Assembly: GCF_017301615.1 (NCBI RefSeq)
Contig: NZ_CP059066.1
Span: forward strand, 2,678,888 to 2,742,887
DNA: 64,000 nucleotides
Direction of reading: 5' to 3'
From: Koleobacter methoxysyntrophicus
GTDB lineage: Bacteria > Bacillota > Thermosediminibacteria > Koleobacterales > Koleobacteraceae
Below, piece by piece: positions 37,884 to 47,326 of this stretch (position 1 is the first letter of the stretch; each line of letters begins with the position of its first letter). Made by a program: the position numbers and the translations under genes. The notes beneath the pieces were generated by a model, which saw nothing but the letters and a program-made list of their open reading frames with translations, was not told the origin of the DNA and did no database searches.

Positions 37884-37928
37884 TTTAATCTTCCCATCTT
37901 TCAGCAAACTAATTTTATAATTTACAAT

Positions 37929-38534
37929 CTATTTATATAGACCGTTTTTAATTATATAATGTTCCACACTTTCGGGTAAAAGGTACTTTATTGATCGCCC
38001 TTCTTTTACCCTTTTTCTTATATCCGTAGAAGAAATAGCCATCGCAGGAACTTCAAGTGAATAGATGTTCCTTTTATAGACCTTTTTTATGTATTCTATT
38101 TTTTTATTCAGTTCCGATAATTCATAACCCGGCCTGGTTGCTGCAACAAAATAACACAAATCCAAAAGGGCATCTACCTGTTTCCATGTTATTATCTCTA
38201 AAATAGCATCTGCCCCACTAATGAAGAACAGACTCGCTTTATTCCCGAAGATCTGTTTAAATTGTTTTATTGTATCGATTGTATATGATACACCTTCTCT
38301 ATCGATTTCTATTCTTGAAACTTCAAAAAATGGATTTGTAACTGTTGCTAAAACTGTCATCAGATACCTATGGGATGAATCCGTGACTTCATATTCCTTT
38401 TTATGAGGCGGCTTCCCTGTAGGAACAAAAATTACGTAATCCAGATTATAATTTGTTCTAACAGCTTCAGCCGTTACCAGATGCCCATAATGTATAGGAT
38501 CAAAAGTTCCCCCCATTATTCCTATTCTAGTCAT
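37929..38534 (-). CDS. nadD: Nicotinate-nucleotide adenylyltransferase
   Basis: A 201-residue nucleotidyltransferase of NAD biosynthesis. It carries [19 protein letters not shown] (the GxFxPxHxGH motif, residues 6-18), [10 protein letters not shown] and the C-terminal [10 protein letters not shown] signature. It adenylates nicotinate mononucleotide. Gene order nadD-yqeK is conserved in Firmicutes. AGAGGAATGGGG precedes the ATG. Confidence 0.95.
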   Translation of the reverse strand: MTRIGIMGGTFDPIHYGHLVTAEAVRTNYNLDYVIFVPTGKPPHKKEYEVTDSSHRYLMTVLATVTNPFFEVSRIEIDREGVSYTIDTIKQFKQIFGNKASLFFISGADAILEIITWKQVDALLDLCYFVAATRPGYELSELNKKIEYIKKVYKRNIYSLEVPAMAISSTDIRKRVKEGRSIKYLLPESVEHYIIKNGLYK

Positions 38535-38654
38535 TTTTCCCCATTCCTCTCATTTTCAATTTCTAATAATTTTTTTAATATACCCGGGGTTTTCTTAATG
38601 TTAAAAGTAATTCCGGTCATTCCAATTATTATTTATTAGTATGAATCAATCATA

Positions 38655-38687
38655 AATAAAGACAGACCTGCTCTATTAGTCTGTCTT
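38655..38687 (-). terminator. Terminator after the obg-linked small gene
   Basis: AAGACAGAC and GTCTGTCTT form a 9-bp stem on the minus strand, followed by TATTTATG. It separates the ribosomal/obg operon from nadD. Confidence 0.7.
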
Positions 38688-38748
38688 CAGGTAAAAGCCC
38701 GATAAATAATAAACACGGGTCTCTTGACAAATTGATCTGAAATTTAAG

Positions 38749-38946
38749 CTAGATTATGCTTTTTAGGTCATCTCGCTCTTTTCTGATTTTCCTGCGTCGA
38801 AGCTCATAGCTGGGATCTCCTTTTTTCCAACCCCCTCTATTCTTTTCTTTAGGAGTCATATTTTCATTAATTATAAACTCGTCCTTTGCAAGGCAGTAAT
38901 ATATATCCTGCCCCTGCTTGCAATTGTTGCAATGAAAGCATTCCAT
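38749..38946 (-). CDS. Small CxxC protein downstream of obg (65 aa)
   Basis: Starts MECFHCNNCKQGQDIYYC, with CxxCxxC plus a further Cys, a possible zinc or Fe-S site, followed by a basic tail (RRRKIRKERDD). GGGGG lies 8 bases before the ATG. It is 31 bases downstream of obg and probably co-transcribed. I do not recognise a named family. Confidence 0.7.
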   Translation of the reverse strand: MECFHCNNCKQGQDIYYCLAKDEFIINENMTPKEKNRGGWKKGDPSYELRRRKIRKERDDLKSII

Positions 38947-38977
38947 TAACTAAACCCCCATAAATAGTATTGAATAA

Positions 38978-40264
38978 TTAGGATTGGTAATATTCAAATT
39001 CTATATCCTTTATCCTTACTATATCCCCCTCCTTGATACCCAGTTCTTTAAGGTCATCTTCAATTCCCATGCGCTGAACTATCCGCTGAAATCTTCTCAA
39101 AGCTTCTTCGTTATTAAAATCGGTCATAGCAGCAAGTCTTTCAATTCGCCGGCCTTTAATGACGAAGGCTTCTCCCTCTTTTTTGATATCATATCCCTTT
39201 TCTTCTAAAGGAGAATCCCTAAATACAATTTTTTCTTCAGAAAACTTTTCCTCTAAAGCCTTTGCTTTCTCTCTTTTTAAAACTTCATAAACATAATATA
39301 CCATCTGTTTAAGGCCTGTTTTAGCAACTGCAGATATAGGAAAAACCTTATAGCCTTCTTCTGTAAGTTCCTGTTGAATTCTAGAATAATTTTCCTTCGA
39401 AGGAGGAAGGTCCATTTTATTCACTGCAACTATCTGAGGTTTTGCAATAAGCTTTTCATTATATTCTTTTAGTTCAAGGTTAACCAATTCAAAATCCTTT
39501 AAGGGATCTCGCCCTCCCATACCGGACCCATCCAAAACATGTATAAAAACCTTTGTTCTCTCTATATGGCGTAGAAATTGATAACCCAGGCCAGCTCCTT
39601 TATGAGCGCCCTCAATAAGACCCGGTATGTCGGCCATTACGAAACTTTCACCATCTTCTATCTTTACCACACCAAGATTAGGCATTAGTGTTGTAAAGGG
39701 ATAATCTGCAATTTTAGGTTTAGCTTCAGTTAATACAGATAAAAGGGTTGATTTTCCCGTATTGGGTAAACCTATAATACCTACATCAGCAATAAGTTTT
39801 AACTCAAGGATAATCCATTTTTCCTCACCGGGCTCTCCCTTTTCTGCAAAGGTAGGTGCCTTACGGGTAGGTGTAGCAAAACGAGTATTTCCCCTACCTC
39901 CCCGACCACCTCTTGCCACAATAACTTCTTCTCCCTCACTAACCAGGTCAGCAATAATCTCACCTGTATCTGCATCTTTTACAACTGTACCGGGGGGAAC
40001 CTTTAAAATAAGGTCAGAAGCATTTCTTCCACTTTTATTGCTTCCGCCACCATGCTCGCCCCTTGGAGCTTTGTAATGCCTTCTATATTTAAAATCTATA
40101 AGGGTATTTAGGCCCGCATCAACTTTGACAATTACATTGCCTCCCCGCCCTCCATCTCCACCACTGGGGCCTCCATAGGGGACGTATTTTTCTCTTCGGA
40201 AAGCCACAACACCATTTCCCCCATCTCCACCTTTAACAAAAATTTTAACTCTATCTAGAAACAT
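38978..40264 (-). CDS. obg: Obg/CgtA ribosome-assembly GTPase
   Basis: A 428-residue GTPase. The glycine-rich Obg fold covers residues 1-158 (VKGGDGGNGVVAFRREKYVP), the G domain follows with GLPNTGKSTLL, DIPGLIEGAH and NKMDLP, and a C-terminal OCT domain ends the protein. It takes part in 50S assembly and, in Bacillus, stress and sporulation control. It lies directly after the Spo0B-like gene, as in Bacillus. Confidence 0.96.
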   Translation of the reverse strand: MFLDRVKIFVKGGDGGNGVVAFRREKYVPYGGPSGGDGGRGGNVIVKVDAGLNTLIDFKYRRHYKAPRGEHGGGSNKSGRNASDLILKVPPGTVVKDADTGEIIADLVSEGEEVIVARGGRGGRGNTRFATPTRKAPTFAEKGEPGEEKWIILELKLIADVGIIGLPNTGKSTLLSVLTEAKPKIADYPFTTLMPNLGVVKIEDGESFVMADIPGLIEGAHKGAGLGYQFLRHIERTKVFIHVLDGSGMGGRDPLKDFELVNLELKEYNEKLIAKPQIVAVNKMDLPPSKENYSRIQQELTEEGYKVFPISAVAKTGLKQMVYYVYEVLKREKAKALEEKFSEEKIVFRDSPLEEKGYDIKKEGEAFVIKGRRIERLAAMTDFNNEEALRRFQRIVQRMGIEDDLKELGIKEGDIVRIKDIEFEYYQS

Positions 40265-40357
40265 CTAAATCACCCTGTTTTCTTCTTTAATATTATATCA
40301 AGGGTTCTGCCCTTATTCAATAATATTTGATCTATATTCTGTAACACATTAAATTTT

Positions 40358-41203
40358 TTAAGTTGGAGTATTTGTAATATAATGCTTTCTTGATAGTTTT
40401 TTTGTTGAAGGATTGAATCTAATTTTAAATACAGTCTCTTCTTTCTTAACCTCAACCTTCATACAATTTCCGTTTTCAGATATATGACCATCTAATTTTT
40501 CTATCTGATCCTTTATTCTGTTCGATAAAGCGGCATTATAACATAGTATTAGATAGATACCATCCTTATTATTGCTTCTTAAATGTATTAAAATTCGTTT
40601 ATTTTTCACATTGATATTTTTAAATTCAGCTATAATTGAAAATAAAAGCATTTTCATGCAATAACTTAATTCTTCCCTATCTTTTTCAGGAACAGCCATT
40701 CGTCGGAAAAATAGTTCATCTACCTCTATGTTGATATATATATTGTATTTTCTTGCCAGCCTCAAGGCTGAAAAGAAAATAGCTTTTAGTGGTCGGAACT
40801 TTATTCTTGACATCTGGCTTGTAGTTGTTGTTTCCTCGGTTATTTTTTTTATCTGAGGATTTATTTTATCATATTTTTTTAATTGAACAAAACCGGAAAT
40901 TACCTGCAAACGATTAAGAAAATCGTGTTTTTCTAACCTTAAACACCTTACAATATCCCTGCATAACCTGTATTCCTTTTTTATATTGATGTATTTTTTG
41001 CGATATTTGCTCATATTGAGTATGGTTATTATTAACTCCAGGATAAAAATGTTTGTCCCTATTGCTAATATAATAAAAGTCTTTCCACCCTTTTTAATTA
41101 GAATTAGACTTAATAAAACTAGGAATAACCACTGAATGCCAAAAACAAGAAAATAAAAATTCCCCTTATTTTTCTTAAATATGTTTATAAAATGCATGCC
41201 CAT
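40358..41203 (-). CDS. Membrane-anchored Spo0B-like phosphotransferase/sensor kinase relative
   Basis: A 281-residue protein. Two N-terminal membrane helices (about 18-36 and 43-62) are followed by a SPOB_a-type helical hairpin with LEKHDFLNRLQVISGFVQL, in which His93 is the likely phospho-acceptor. The C-terminal domain lacks recognizable ATP-binding G boxes. Between rpmA and obg this is the positional equivalent of Bacillus spo0B. I start it at ATG 41203 with GGAGTG upstream; a longer frame would begin inside the rpmA terminator. Confidence 0.8.
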   Translation of the reverse strand: MGMHFINIFKKNKGNFYFLVFGIQWLFLVLLSLILIKKGGKTFIILAIGTNIFILELIITILNMSKYRKKYINIKKEYRLCRDIVRCLRLEKHDFLNRLQVISGFVQLKKYDKINPQIKKITEETTTTSQMSRIKFRPLKAIFFSALRLARKYNIYINIEVDELFFRRMAVPEKDREELSYCMKMLLFSIIAEFKNINVKNKRILIHLRSNNKDGIYLILCYNAALSNRIKDQIEKLDGHISENGNCMKVEVKKEETVFKIRFNPSTKKLSRKHYITNTPT

Positions 41204-41317
41204 AAAACGCACTCCAATAGAAATTAAATAAAACTCTATAACATATTCTACCGTATCCCATGATTTTCCTTCTATATTCAGCAGTATAAATTTATTCTTT
41301 TTTATTCTTAATCGAAA

Positions 41318-41348
41318 TAAAATAACCCCAATCATTTAGACTGGGGTT
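41318..41348 (-). terminator. Terminator after rpmA
   Basis: On the minus strand AACCCCA and TGGGGTT pair around an 11-base loop, then ATTTTATTT. It partly insulates the Spo0B-like gene. Confidence 0.7.
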
Positions 41349-41369
41349 TAATGTATAAGAACAACACGG

Positions 41370-41672
41370 TTATTTGGCTACCATAACAGCTTCCCGGTCA
41401 GTATAAACACTTACCTGTTTTGAGTCTTTACCCTTCCTTTCAAAACTAACAAATCCATCTATTTTTGCAAACAAGGTATCATCTTTTCCGCGACCAACAT
41501 TAATTCCTGGTTTAATTTTCGTACCCCTTTGTCTCACCAGAATACTGCCTGCAGTAACGTATTGACCATCATGACGTTTTACACCTAATCTTTTGGAAAT
41601 ACTGTCTCTACCATTTCTTGAACTACCGACACCTTTTTTATGAGCAAATAATTGCAAATTCATTCTAAACAT
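41370..41672 (-). CDS. rpmA: 50S ribosomal protein L27 with cleavable N-terminus
   Basis: A 100-residue L27. The start [24 protein letters not shown] carries the Firmicute-type N-terminal extension ending LQLFA, which Prp removes before the mature HKKG end. L27 reaches the peptidyl-transferase centre. The ATG at 41672 follows GGAGGTG. Its gene directly follows the protease gene prp. Confidence 0.95.
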   Translation of the reverse strand: MFRMNLQLFAHKKGVGSSRNGRDSISKRLGVKRHDGQYVTAGSILVRQRGTKIKPGINVGRGKDDTLFAKIDGFVSFERKGKDSKQVSVYTDREAVMVAK

Positions 41673-41673
41673 T

Positions 41674-42018
41674 TTAAACACCTCCTTCTTTTACTACAAC
41701 TCTAATATATTCGGTATAGACTTTTTCTATTTCCTTAAGGCCAAGGACCATAGTTTCCAGGATTATTCCCGTCTTCTGACACAAATCCTTCTCAAGATTT
41801 GCGGGCAATATTAAACACATAAATCCCTCATCCATTTCTAAACTTATGGAAATATTCAATAGTTCCGTCAGGCCCAGAACTGCCGTTTGGACGATACCGG
41901 AAACCGCTGCACAGACAATATCTTTACCAATATCATCGTAACCGGAATGGCCTTTGACCATTACTTTTTTGATGCACTTCCGTTTATCCCTTGTAACTTC
42001 TACTCTTATCATTTCCAT
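41674..42018 (-). CDS. prp: Prp (YsxB), cysteine protease that processes L27
   Basis: A 114-residue protein with the catalytic His in VKGHSGYDD and catalytic Cys in [13 protein letters not shown]. By family knowledge it cleaves the N-terminal extension of L27, an essential step in some Firmicutes. It lies between rplU and rpmA, the standard order. AGGATAG precedes two close ATG codons (42018 and 42012). Confidence 0.93.
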   Translation of the reverse strand: MEMIRVEVTRDKRKCIKKVMVKGHSGYDDIGKDIVCAAVSGIVQTAVLGLTELLNISISLEMDEGFMCLILPANLEKDLCQKTGIILETMVLGLKEIEKVYTEYIRVVVKEGGV

Positions 42019-42025
42019 TTCTATC

Positions 42026-42337
42026 CTAAAACTGGATATTTTCTATCTGGACCCTGGTAAAGGGTTGTCTGTGTCCCTGTTTTCTGCGATAGTTTTTCTT
42101 TGCCTTATACTTAAATACTATGACCTTTTTCCCTTTTCCGTGGTTTAATACCTTCCCTAAAACTTTTGCCCCTTCTAAATAAGGCTGACCAACAGAAAAA
42201 CTATCACCTTTAGAAATAGCAAGAACTTTATCAAATTCTACAGTTTCACCTTCTGGAATATCCAATTTCTCTACCCGCAGGATGTCCCCTTCCTGAATCC
42301 TGTACTGTTTTCCTCCTGTTTCAATTATAGCATACAT
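42026..42337 (-). CDS. rplU: 50S ribosomal protein L21
   Basis: A 103-residue L21: [20 protein letters not shown] at the start and [12 protein letters not shown] near the end. It binds 23S rRNA. It heads the rplU-prp-rpmA operon, preceded by an L21-type mRNA leader and a consensus promoter. GAGGAGGTG lies upstream. Confidence 0.96.
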   Translation of the reverse strand: MYAIIETGGKQYRIQEGDILRVEKLDIPEGETVEFDKVLAISKGDSFSVGQPYLEGAKVLGKVLNHGKGKKVIVFKYKAKKNYRRKQGHRQPFTRVQIENIQF

Positions 42338-42339
42338 TT

Positions 42340-42440
42340 ATCAAATGCACCTCCTCTACCAAAACTCGCCGAAATCGGGTATTATCCTCCTAGATAATTT
42401 AAACCCGTCCCGTGCGGTTACACGTAGCCCACAGACTACC
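42340..42440 (-). promoter_or_regulatory. L21 ribosomal-protein leader (autoregulatory mRNA structure)
   Basis: The 5-prime UTR on the minus strand contains a CGTG/CACG hairpin and the block TAGGAGGATAATACCCGA followed by CGGCGAGTTTTGGTAGAGGAGGTG, which matches the L21 leader seen upstream of rplU in Firmicutes. It is thought to be bound by L21 for feedback control. Confidence 0.75.
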
Positions 42441-42446
42441 GAAAGT

Positions 42447-42475
42447 ATTATAGCATACAGGGTATACCTTGTCAA
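42447..42475 (-). promoter_or_regulatory. Consensus promoter of the rplU operon
   Basis: TTGACA (42475-42470), 17-base spacer, TATAAT (42452-42447), both matching consensus, about 110 bases before rplU. Confidence 0.88.
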
Positions 42476-42622
42476 ATTCTTTTCCTTTCTCTCAGAGATA
42501 AAGCATGGATTTTGAAGCACAGAACCATCAAGGTTTGCAGGAATACTAAAGTAAAAACTCTTCTATGAAATCGTGAAAGATAAAGGATTTTTAGCTTTTT
42601 CCATGCGTCAGCTCTGTTATTC

Positions 42623-42651
42623 TTGATAAAAGATTTACAATAGGTTATAAT
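42623..42651 (+). promoter_or_regulatory. Promoter of the HD-GYP gene
   Basis: TTGATA (42623-42628), 17-base spacer, TATAAT (42646-42651), 56 bases before the ATG. Confidence 0.7.
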
Positions 42652-42707
42652 TGTGCTAAACAAAAATATTTTATATTCCAACTAGTAATTAACTTTCGGA
42701 GGTTGCT

Positions 42708-43796
42708 ATGAGATTTATACCATCTAATTGTATAAGGGAAGGAATGATTCTTGCCAAACCCCTTCAGGATTCTTACGGAAGAATACTTCTGGCAAAGGGT
42801 ACTATGTTAAAGCAATCATATATCAAAAAGATCCTGGAAATTGGTTATAATGGAGTATATATTGAAGATAAATTTACAAAAGATATTCAAACAATTGATG
42901 TTATAAGTAATGAACTAAGGATAAGTACTGTAAAGTGTTTAACAGAATTCATGGAAAACTTGAATTCCAGTTCCGAGACCTTTGATACAGATATTAAGCC
43001 TATCAAATTAAAAATAAATGAAATAATAAATGAACTGTTGCAAAAAAGGGATGTGATGGTAAATATTATCGATTTAAAAATCTTTGACAAATATACATAT
43101 TTTCACTCGGTAAATGTAACCGTTATTGCATTAATTATAGGTATATCCCTGGGGTACAACAAAGAACGATTATATGAACTCGGAATAGGTGCCATCGTTC
43201 ATGACATTGGAAAGGTATTTATCCCAGAAGAGATACTTAAAAAACCTGAAAAACTGTCCGGTACTGAATTTGAAATAATAAAATCCCATCCTTTAGAAGG
43301 ATTTAAGTATTTACAAAAACACTTTGATATCCCATCTACCTCTAGGATCATTGCATTAATGCATCATGAAAAAATCGACGGCTCAGGTTACCCAAAAAAA
43401 CTAAAGGACGACGAAATCCATGAATATGCTAAAATTGTTTGCATTGCCGATGTATATGACGCATTAACATCAGACAGGCCTTATAGAAAGGCTTACCCGC
43501 CATCCCATGCCATCGAGTATATCATGGGAGGAAGTGGTCGACTTTTTGATTCCGAGCTGGTAACAGTTTTTACAAAGAAAATTGCTCCTTATCCTGTTGG
43601 AACATATGTTAGGCTGAGTAATAACCAAATAGGAATAGTAACAGAAAACTTTGAAAACTGCTGCCTTAGACCTAGATTGAGGATTGTTAAAGACTCTAAT
43701 GGAAAAATCGTAGAACCTTATGAAATCAATTTGAGAGATGATCCTAATATGAGGAATCTAACGATAATTGAAATATATAATGATGTTGTAGGGTAA
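42708..43796 (+). CDS. HD-GYP domain phosphodiesterase
   Basis: A 362-residue protein. An N-terminal domain of about 100 residues is followed by an HD-GYP domain with HSVNVT, VHDIGKVFIP (HD) and HHEKIDGSGYPKKL, where GSGYP is a common GYP variant. It likely hydrolyses c-di-GMP. CGGAGG lies 6 bases before the ATG. It is isolated between the ribosomal operon and a convergent glycosyltransferase gene. Confidence 0.88.
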   Translation: MRFIPSNCIREGMILAKPLQDSYGRILLAKGTMLKQSYIKKILEIGYNGVYIEDKFTKDIQTIDVISNELRISTVKCLTEFMENLNSSSETFDTDIKPIKLKINEIINELLQKRDVMVNIIDLKIFDKYTYFHSVNVTVIALIIGISLGYNKERLYELGIGAIVHDIGKVFIPEEILKKPEKLSGTEFEIIKSHPLEGFKYLQKHFDIPSTSRIIALMHHEKIDGSGYPKKLKDDEIHEYAKIVCIADVYDALTSDRPYRKAYPPSHAIEYIMGGSGRLFDSELVTVFTKKIAPYPVGTYVRLSNNQIGIVTENFENCCLRPRLRIVKDSNGKIVEPYEINLRDDPNMRNLTIIEIYNDVVG

Positions 43797-43825
43797 ACAT
43801 TAAAAAAACAAACTTCTGTATGTCA

Positions 43826-44503
43826 TTATATATATCTTCTTTCAATACATTTCTTCAAAAAAACCTTTAGAATTGATACCAGCTGCTTTCCCCTGTGTAA
43901 AAAACCTTTGAGGTTTCTTCCCTTTCCCCTGTGGGTCATGTTCACGGGAACTTCCATAACCCTAAAGCCCTGGTCCAAAACATCCAGGGTCATAGCAACC
44001 TCCGCCCCATAGCCCGATGCAAATCCCTTTAAATTTTCTAATACTCTCCGGCTAAAGGCCCTCTGCCCTGAAAGGGGCGAATTGAATCTCTTACCCTCTA
44101 AAAGGTATATCCCGGTAGTAGCTATTACCTTTGCAATACCAAAGCCATCTTTCCTTCCTGTAGGGGGAAAACGGGCTATAGTCATATCAGCCTCTCCTCT
44201 TAATATGGGGTTAATTAGCTTTTGGACTTCTTTTGATGAGTCCCCTATATCCCCGTCCAGGAAAACGATTATATCTCCATCTGTTGCTTTTGATCCTGTA
44301 CTTAAAGCCTCCCCTTTACCCATGTTTTTAAAATGGGAAATTACTTTAGCTCCCGTTTTCTCGGCTTCTACTGCCGTTCTATCGTTAGAACCATCATCAA
44401 CCACAATTATTTGTTTAACACCGGGTAGTTCCTTCACCCCTTTTATAGTATCAGCAATATAATCTTCTTCATTATAAGCTGGAATGATAACGGATACCTT
44501 CAT
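43826..44503 (-). CDS. Family 2 glycosyltransferase
   Basis: A 225-residue GT2 enzyme starting KVSVIIPAYNEEDYI, with VDDGSND (nucleotide-sugar loop), FLDGDIGD (DxD-like metal motif) and SGQRAFSRR acceptor loop. It lacks membrane segments. This is the glucosyl-3-phosphoglycerate synthase/dolichol-phosphate mannosyltransferase-like group; donor and acceptor are unknown. Start at ATG 44503 after GAGGAGG. Confidence 0.85.
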   Translation of the reverse strand: MKVSVIIPAYNEEDYIADTIKGVKELPGVKQIIVVDDGSNDRTAVEAEKTGAKVISHFKNMGKGEALSTGSKATDGDIIVFLDGDIGDSSKEVQKLINPILRGEADMTIARFPPTGRKDGFGIAKVIATTGIYLLEGKRFNSPLSGQRAFSRRVLENLKGFASGYGAEVAMTLDVLDQGFRVMEVPVNMTHRGKGRNLKGFLHRGKQLVSILKVFLKKCIERRYI

Positions 44504-44581
44504 GCAATAAGGCCTCCTCATAAAAATCTTGATTCATTATATTATTTACCCTAATTTAAAAAATAAAAGTATATAACCATC

Positions 44582-44618
44582 AAAATAAAAATGGGAAAAG
44601 CCTTGAGAATCTTTTCCC
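44582..44618 (-). terminator. Terminator of the DUF1893 gene
   Basis: GGGAAAAG pairs with CTTTTCCC on the minus strand, followed by ATTTTTATTTT. Confidence 0.8.
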
Positions 44619-44619
44619 A

Positions 44620-45039
44620 TCATATCCTTAGAAATGCCCGTATTTTCCTGGTAAGTTCAACGGGGTCCTCACTATCTCCTGTTAACTTTTCTATAGGGCA
44701 CAAATCCGTCTGTTCTCTGTTCAGTATATACTGAACTACTTTTCCCTTCTCTACATAAGCCCCTTTTTGTTCTAAATATTTTAGTGCCCTTTCACTGATT
44801 ACTTTAGCAAAAAAATGTTTTATGCCTGCGTTATAGGATAAAACTGCAGCCGCCTTTCCCAATACCTTGTCAGCAATACTAGCACCATCAAGCTTGGTTT
44901 TCATATCCTCAATAATTGATAGTATTGGAATTATACCCTTTTCTGTTCTCTTCGCTAGAATCTTTCCATCTTTAACTAGAACAACCGAAAGAGAGGAATC
45001 ACACAATAAACTCCTTTTTGCTAGTTCTAAATCACTCAT
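44620..45039 (-). CDS. DUF1893 domain protein
   Basis: A 139-residue soluble protein, LAKRSLLCDSSLSVVLVKDGKILAKR... GKAAAVLSYNAGIKHFFAKVISE, typical of the DUF1893 family, whose fold resembles deaminases. Function unknown. AAAGGGGAC precedes the ATG. This is the last core gene before the accessory island. Confidence 0.8.
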   Translation of the reverse strand: MSDLELAKRSLLCDSSLSVVLVKDGKILAKRTEKGIIPILSIIEDMKTKLDGASIADKVLGKAAAVLSYNAGIKHFFAKVISERALKYLEQKGAYVEKGKVVQYILNREQTDLCPIEKLTGDSEDPVELTRKIRAFLRI

Positions 45040-45140
45040 ACACAGTCCCCTTTCGAATATACCTGATAACTAATAATTATCTTTCTTTTTTAAAGCAGAT
45101 TTATCAAAACCCGATTAAATCAAGCTTTTCAAAAATTAGA

Positions 45141-45186
45141 ACAGCCGCAAGCGCTGTTTTGCTAACGAGATTGCTAACGAGAAATG
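45141..45186. repeat. Hairpin and tandem 12-bp repeat at the integrase 3-prime end
   Basis: AACAGC/GCTGTT form a hairpin (45141-45157). TTGCTAACGAGA occurs twice in tandem (45159-45170 and 45171-45182), the second copy covering the integrase stop codon. Its position at the border of core and island suggests a link to the attachment site; no second copy was found at the far end. Confidence 0.5.
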
Positions 45187-45932
45187 AGCTGAGAAAAAAA
45201 GGAATCTATTAACTCCGCAATTTTTTTCTTCATTTCCAAATCGACATGAGCATAGACGCTGTCCAGCATGCCGGTATCTGTATGGCCTGCCCATTCTGCT
45301 ATTTTTTTGAAATTAACATCTTTATCGACAAGCAGAGTTAGATTTATATGTCGCAAAGAGTGGAAGGAAAAATCTGTTAAATTGTGTTTTCTGGCATGAT
45401 ATATAAATTCGCTTGAGAAAGAGTCAGGATTGTATGGTTCGCCGTTATTTTTGCTGAAAACGAGATTGTTTTCTTTATATGCAGCACCTAACAGCAATTT
45501 GTTTTGAGCCTGCTCTTTTTTTTGTTTTGTTAATTCCGAAACTACGAATTTGGGGATAACCAGTATTCGTTTGCTAGATCTGCTCTTGGGCGGTACAAAA
45601 ATTATTTTTCCGCCGACAGATTGAATGGTGCGGTTTACCACAAGCTGTCTTTCTTCTATGTTTATGTCATCCCAAAAAAGCCCCAGCACTTCACCTAAAC
45701 GAAGCCCCATGCCTATTGCAATTATTGCCGGTCTATAATATTTTGTATCTTTCATTTTCCGCAGAAAATTTATTATATCAAGCATATTGAAATTGATCTT
45801 TTTAGGCTCTTTTCTCTTGACAGGTCTAACAGAATCTGCCGGACTGTAAGGAATTAGTTTCCATCTCACTGCGTCGCTTAGACTTTTTTTGATGACAGCA
45901 AGATGAAGAAGCAGGGTGCTTGCCAAATATAA
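45174..45932 (-). pseudogene. Tyrosine recombinase (ICE/phage integrase), N-terminus lost to an IS3 element
   Basis: About 250 codons remain: part of the core-binding domain (LAVIKKSLSDAVRWKLIPYSPADSV) and the whole catalytic domain with Arg in GMGLRLGEVLGL, HSLRH, GHTDTG and Tyr in SVYAHVD. The N-terminal arm-binding domain is missing and the frame runs directly into the terminal repeat of the IS3 element at 45933. It probably mediated integration of the original island next to the DUF1893 gene and can no longer be functional. Confidence 0.85.
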
Positions 45933-46196
45933 TGCCCCCCCGTTGTCAAGACATATTTTGAAAAAATTTAAGCTACTTTTTACAACCCCTTTCTTTTAGA
46001 TGTTTTGTGTACTTCAAAGTCTCTAGCAAAGCCAGAGCAAAAAAGTTTTTTAAGCGCTGTTTACAATGAGTGGGTCCCGTATGATAGCCTGCCAAGGCGA
46101 CAGCCGCACTTCCCTCAATGCCACATCTGCATAGCCCTTCTACGAGGGATGGGTGGCTGTCTTTTCGGCTGTTTTTCATATGGGGGAGGCTCGTTG

Positions 46197-47010
46197 TCAA
46201 CTGGATTCTTGAAAAAGTTTTTTGCCCCCTATTTCCCCAAAATAAACTTCTGCAGGTGTTTTATACCCTAGTGACTGATGAGGTCTTTCATAGTTGTACT
46301 CATCAATATACTCTGTTATTCCTTGTCTTACCTGCCTTGGAGTCTCATACTCCATTCTGTAAATCTTTTCGTACTTTAAAGAGCGGAAAAAGCGCTCTGT
46401 TATTGCATTATCTGTGGCTCTGCCTTTACCATCCATACTGATTTTTATGTTGTTCTCTTTAAGTAAATCTATATAATCGTTACAGGTAAAATGACTTCCT
46501 TGATCACTGTTAATTATTTCAGGCTTTCCCGTTATTAATCCTTTCCTTACAGCTGTAAGTACAAATGATTTCTCCAGGGTTTGTGAAAGCTTCCAACTGA
46601 CAATGTACCTGGAGTGCCAGTCAATTAATGCCACAAGATACATCCAGCCATGCTTCATCCGTATATAGGTAATATCTATTCCAAAAACCTGATTAGGACG
46701 CTCTATTGGTAAATTTCTCAGTAAGTATGGGTATGTATGATGTTGCTTGTTTCTCTTACTTAAGTTCGGACCTGGACATATACCTTCTTACCCTTTTGCG
46801 GTTTATTTCATACCCATAACGCTTTAGCATCGCTGTTATCCGCCTGTATCCATATGTAGGCCATCTGGTATAGATCTCATCAATCTTGTGCTTTATTTCA
46901 ATTTCCTCAGGTGATATTGGCACAGGTGTATAGTATATGCTTGTCCTGTTAATATCTAGAAGCTCGCATTGACGCTTAACTGTAATTTCCTTGCTATCCT
47001 TTTCAACCAT
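46197..47010 (-). pseudogene. IS3 transposase OrfB (rve integrase core), frameshifted by an internal deletion
   Basis: The N-terminal part (MVEKDSKEITVKRQCELLDINRTSIYY, HTH_21 region YGYRRITAMLKR) ends at 46756 in RRYMSRSELK. The rest continues in another frame from about 46770 with PNLSKRNKQHH... VFGIDITYI... IINSDQGSHF... RATDNAITERFF, which contains the DDE residues. Around RRYM the residues usually seen before YPGPNL are missing, so a short out-of-frame deletion explains the break. Not functional unless suppressed. Confidence 0.85.
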
Positions 47011-47029
47011 TGCCTTACGCTCAGATTTG

Positions 47030-47326
47030 CTATGTTTTGAACCCAGATTTTTTTTTCAACCAGTTAACCTCTACAGTTAGCTGGCCTATCTCTTTTAATA
47101 ATTCCTCCCTTTCGGATTCATACTTTTTCTTGAGCTTATCAGCTTCAGTTTCTCCTCGACTAAATGCTGAAGTCATATTCTCTAAAAACTGCTGTTTCCA
47201 TCGGTGCAACTGGGTGGGATGGATACCATACTCAGAGGATATCTGACTTACAGTTTTTTCCTCTTTGAGTATTTCCAATACTACTTTTGTTTTAAATTCT
47301 GCTGTGTAATTTTTTCTCTTATCCAT
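47030..47326 (-). CDS. IS3 transposase OrfA (helix-turn-helix)
   Basis: A 98-residue protein with the IS3 HTH (YTAEFKTKVVLEILKEEKTVSQISSEYGIHPTQLHRWKQQFL) and a leucine-zipper-like tail. A run of nine A near its end is a possible slippage site toward OrfB. OrfA binds the IS ends. Confidence 0.9.
   Translation of the reverse strand: MDKRKNYTAEFKTKVVLEILKEEKTVSQISSEYGIHPTQLHRWKQQFLENMTSAFSRGETEADKLKKKYESEREELLKEIGQLTVEVNWLKKKSGFKT

Noticed and set aside
41204-41335. Longer start for the Spo0B-like protein
   Set aside because: It would begin within the rpmA terminator hairpin, with no ribosome site.
45973-46200. 75-codon frame in the IS3 tail
   Set aside because: No ribosome site, no recognisable domain, and it overlaps a structured inverted repeat; treated as non-coding.
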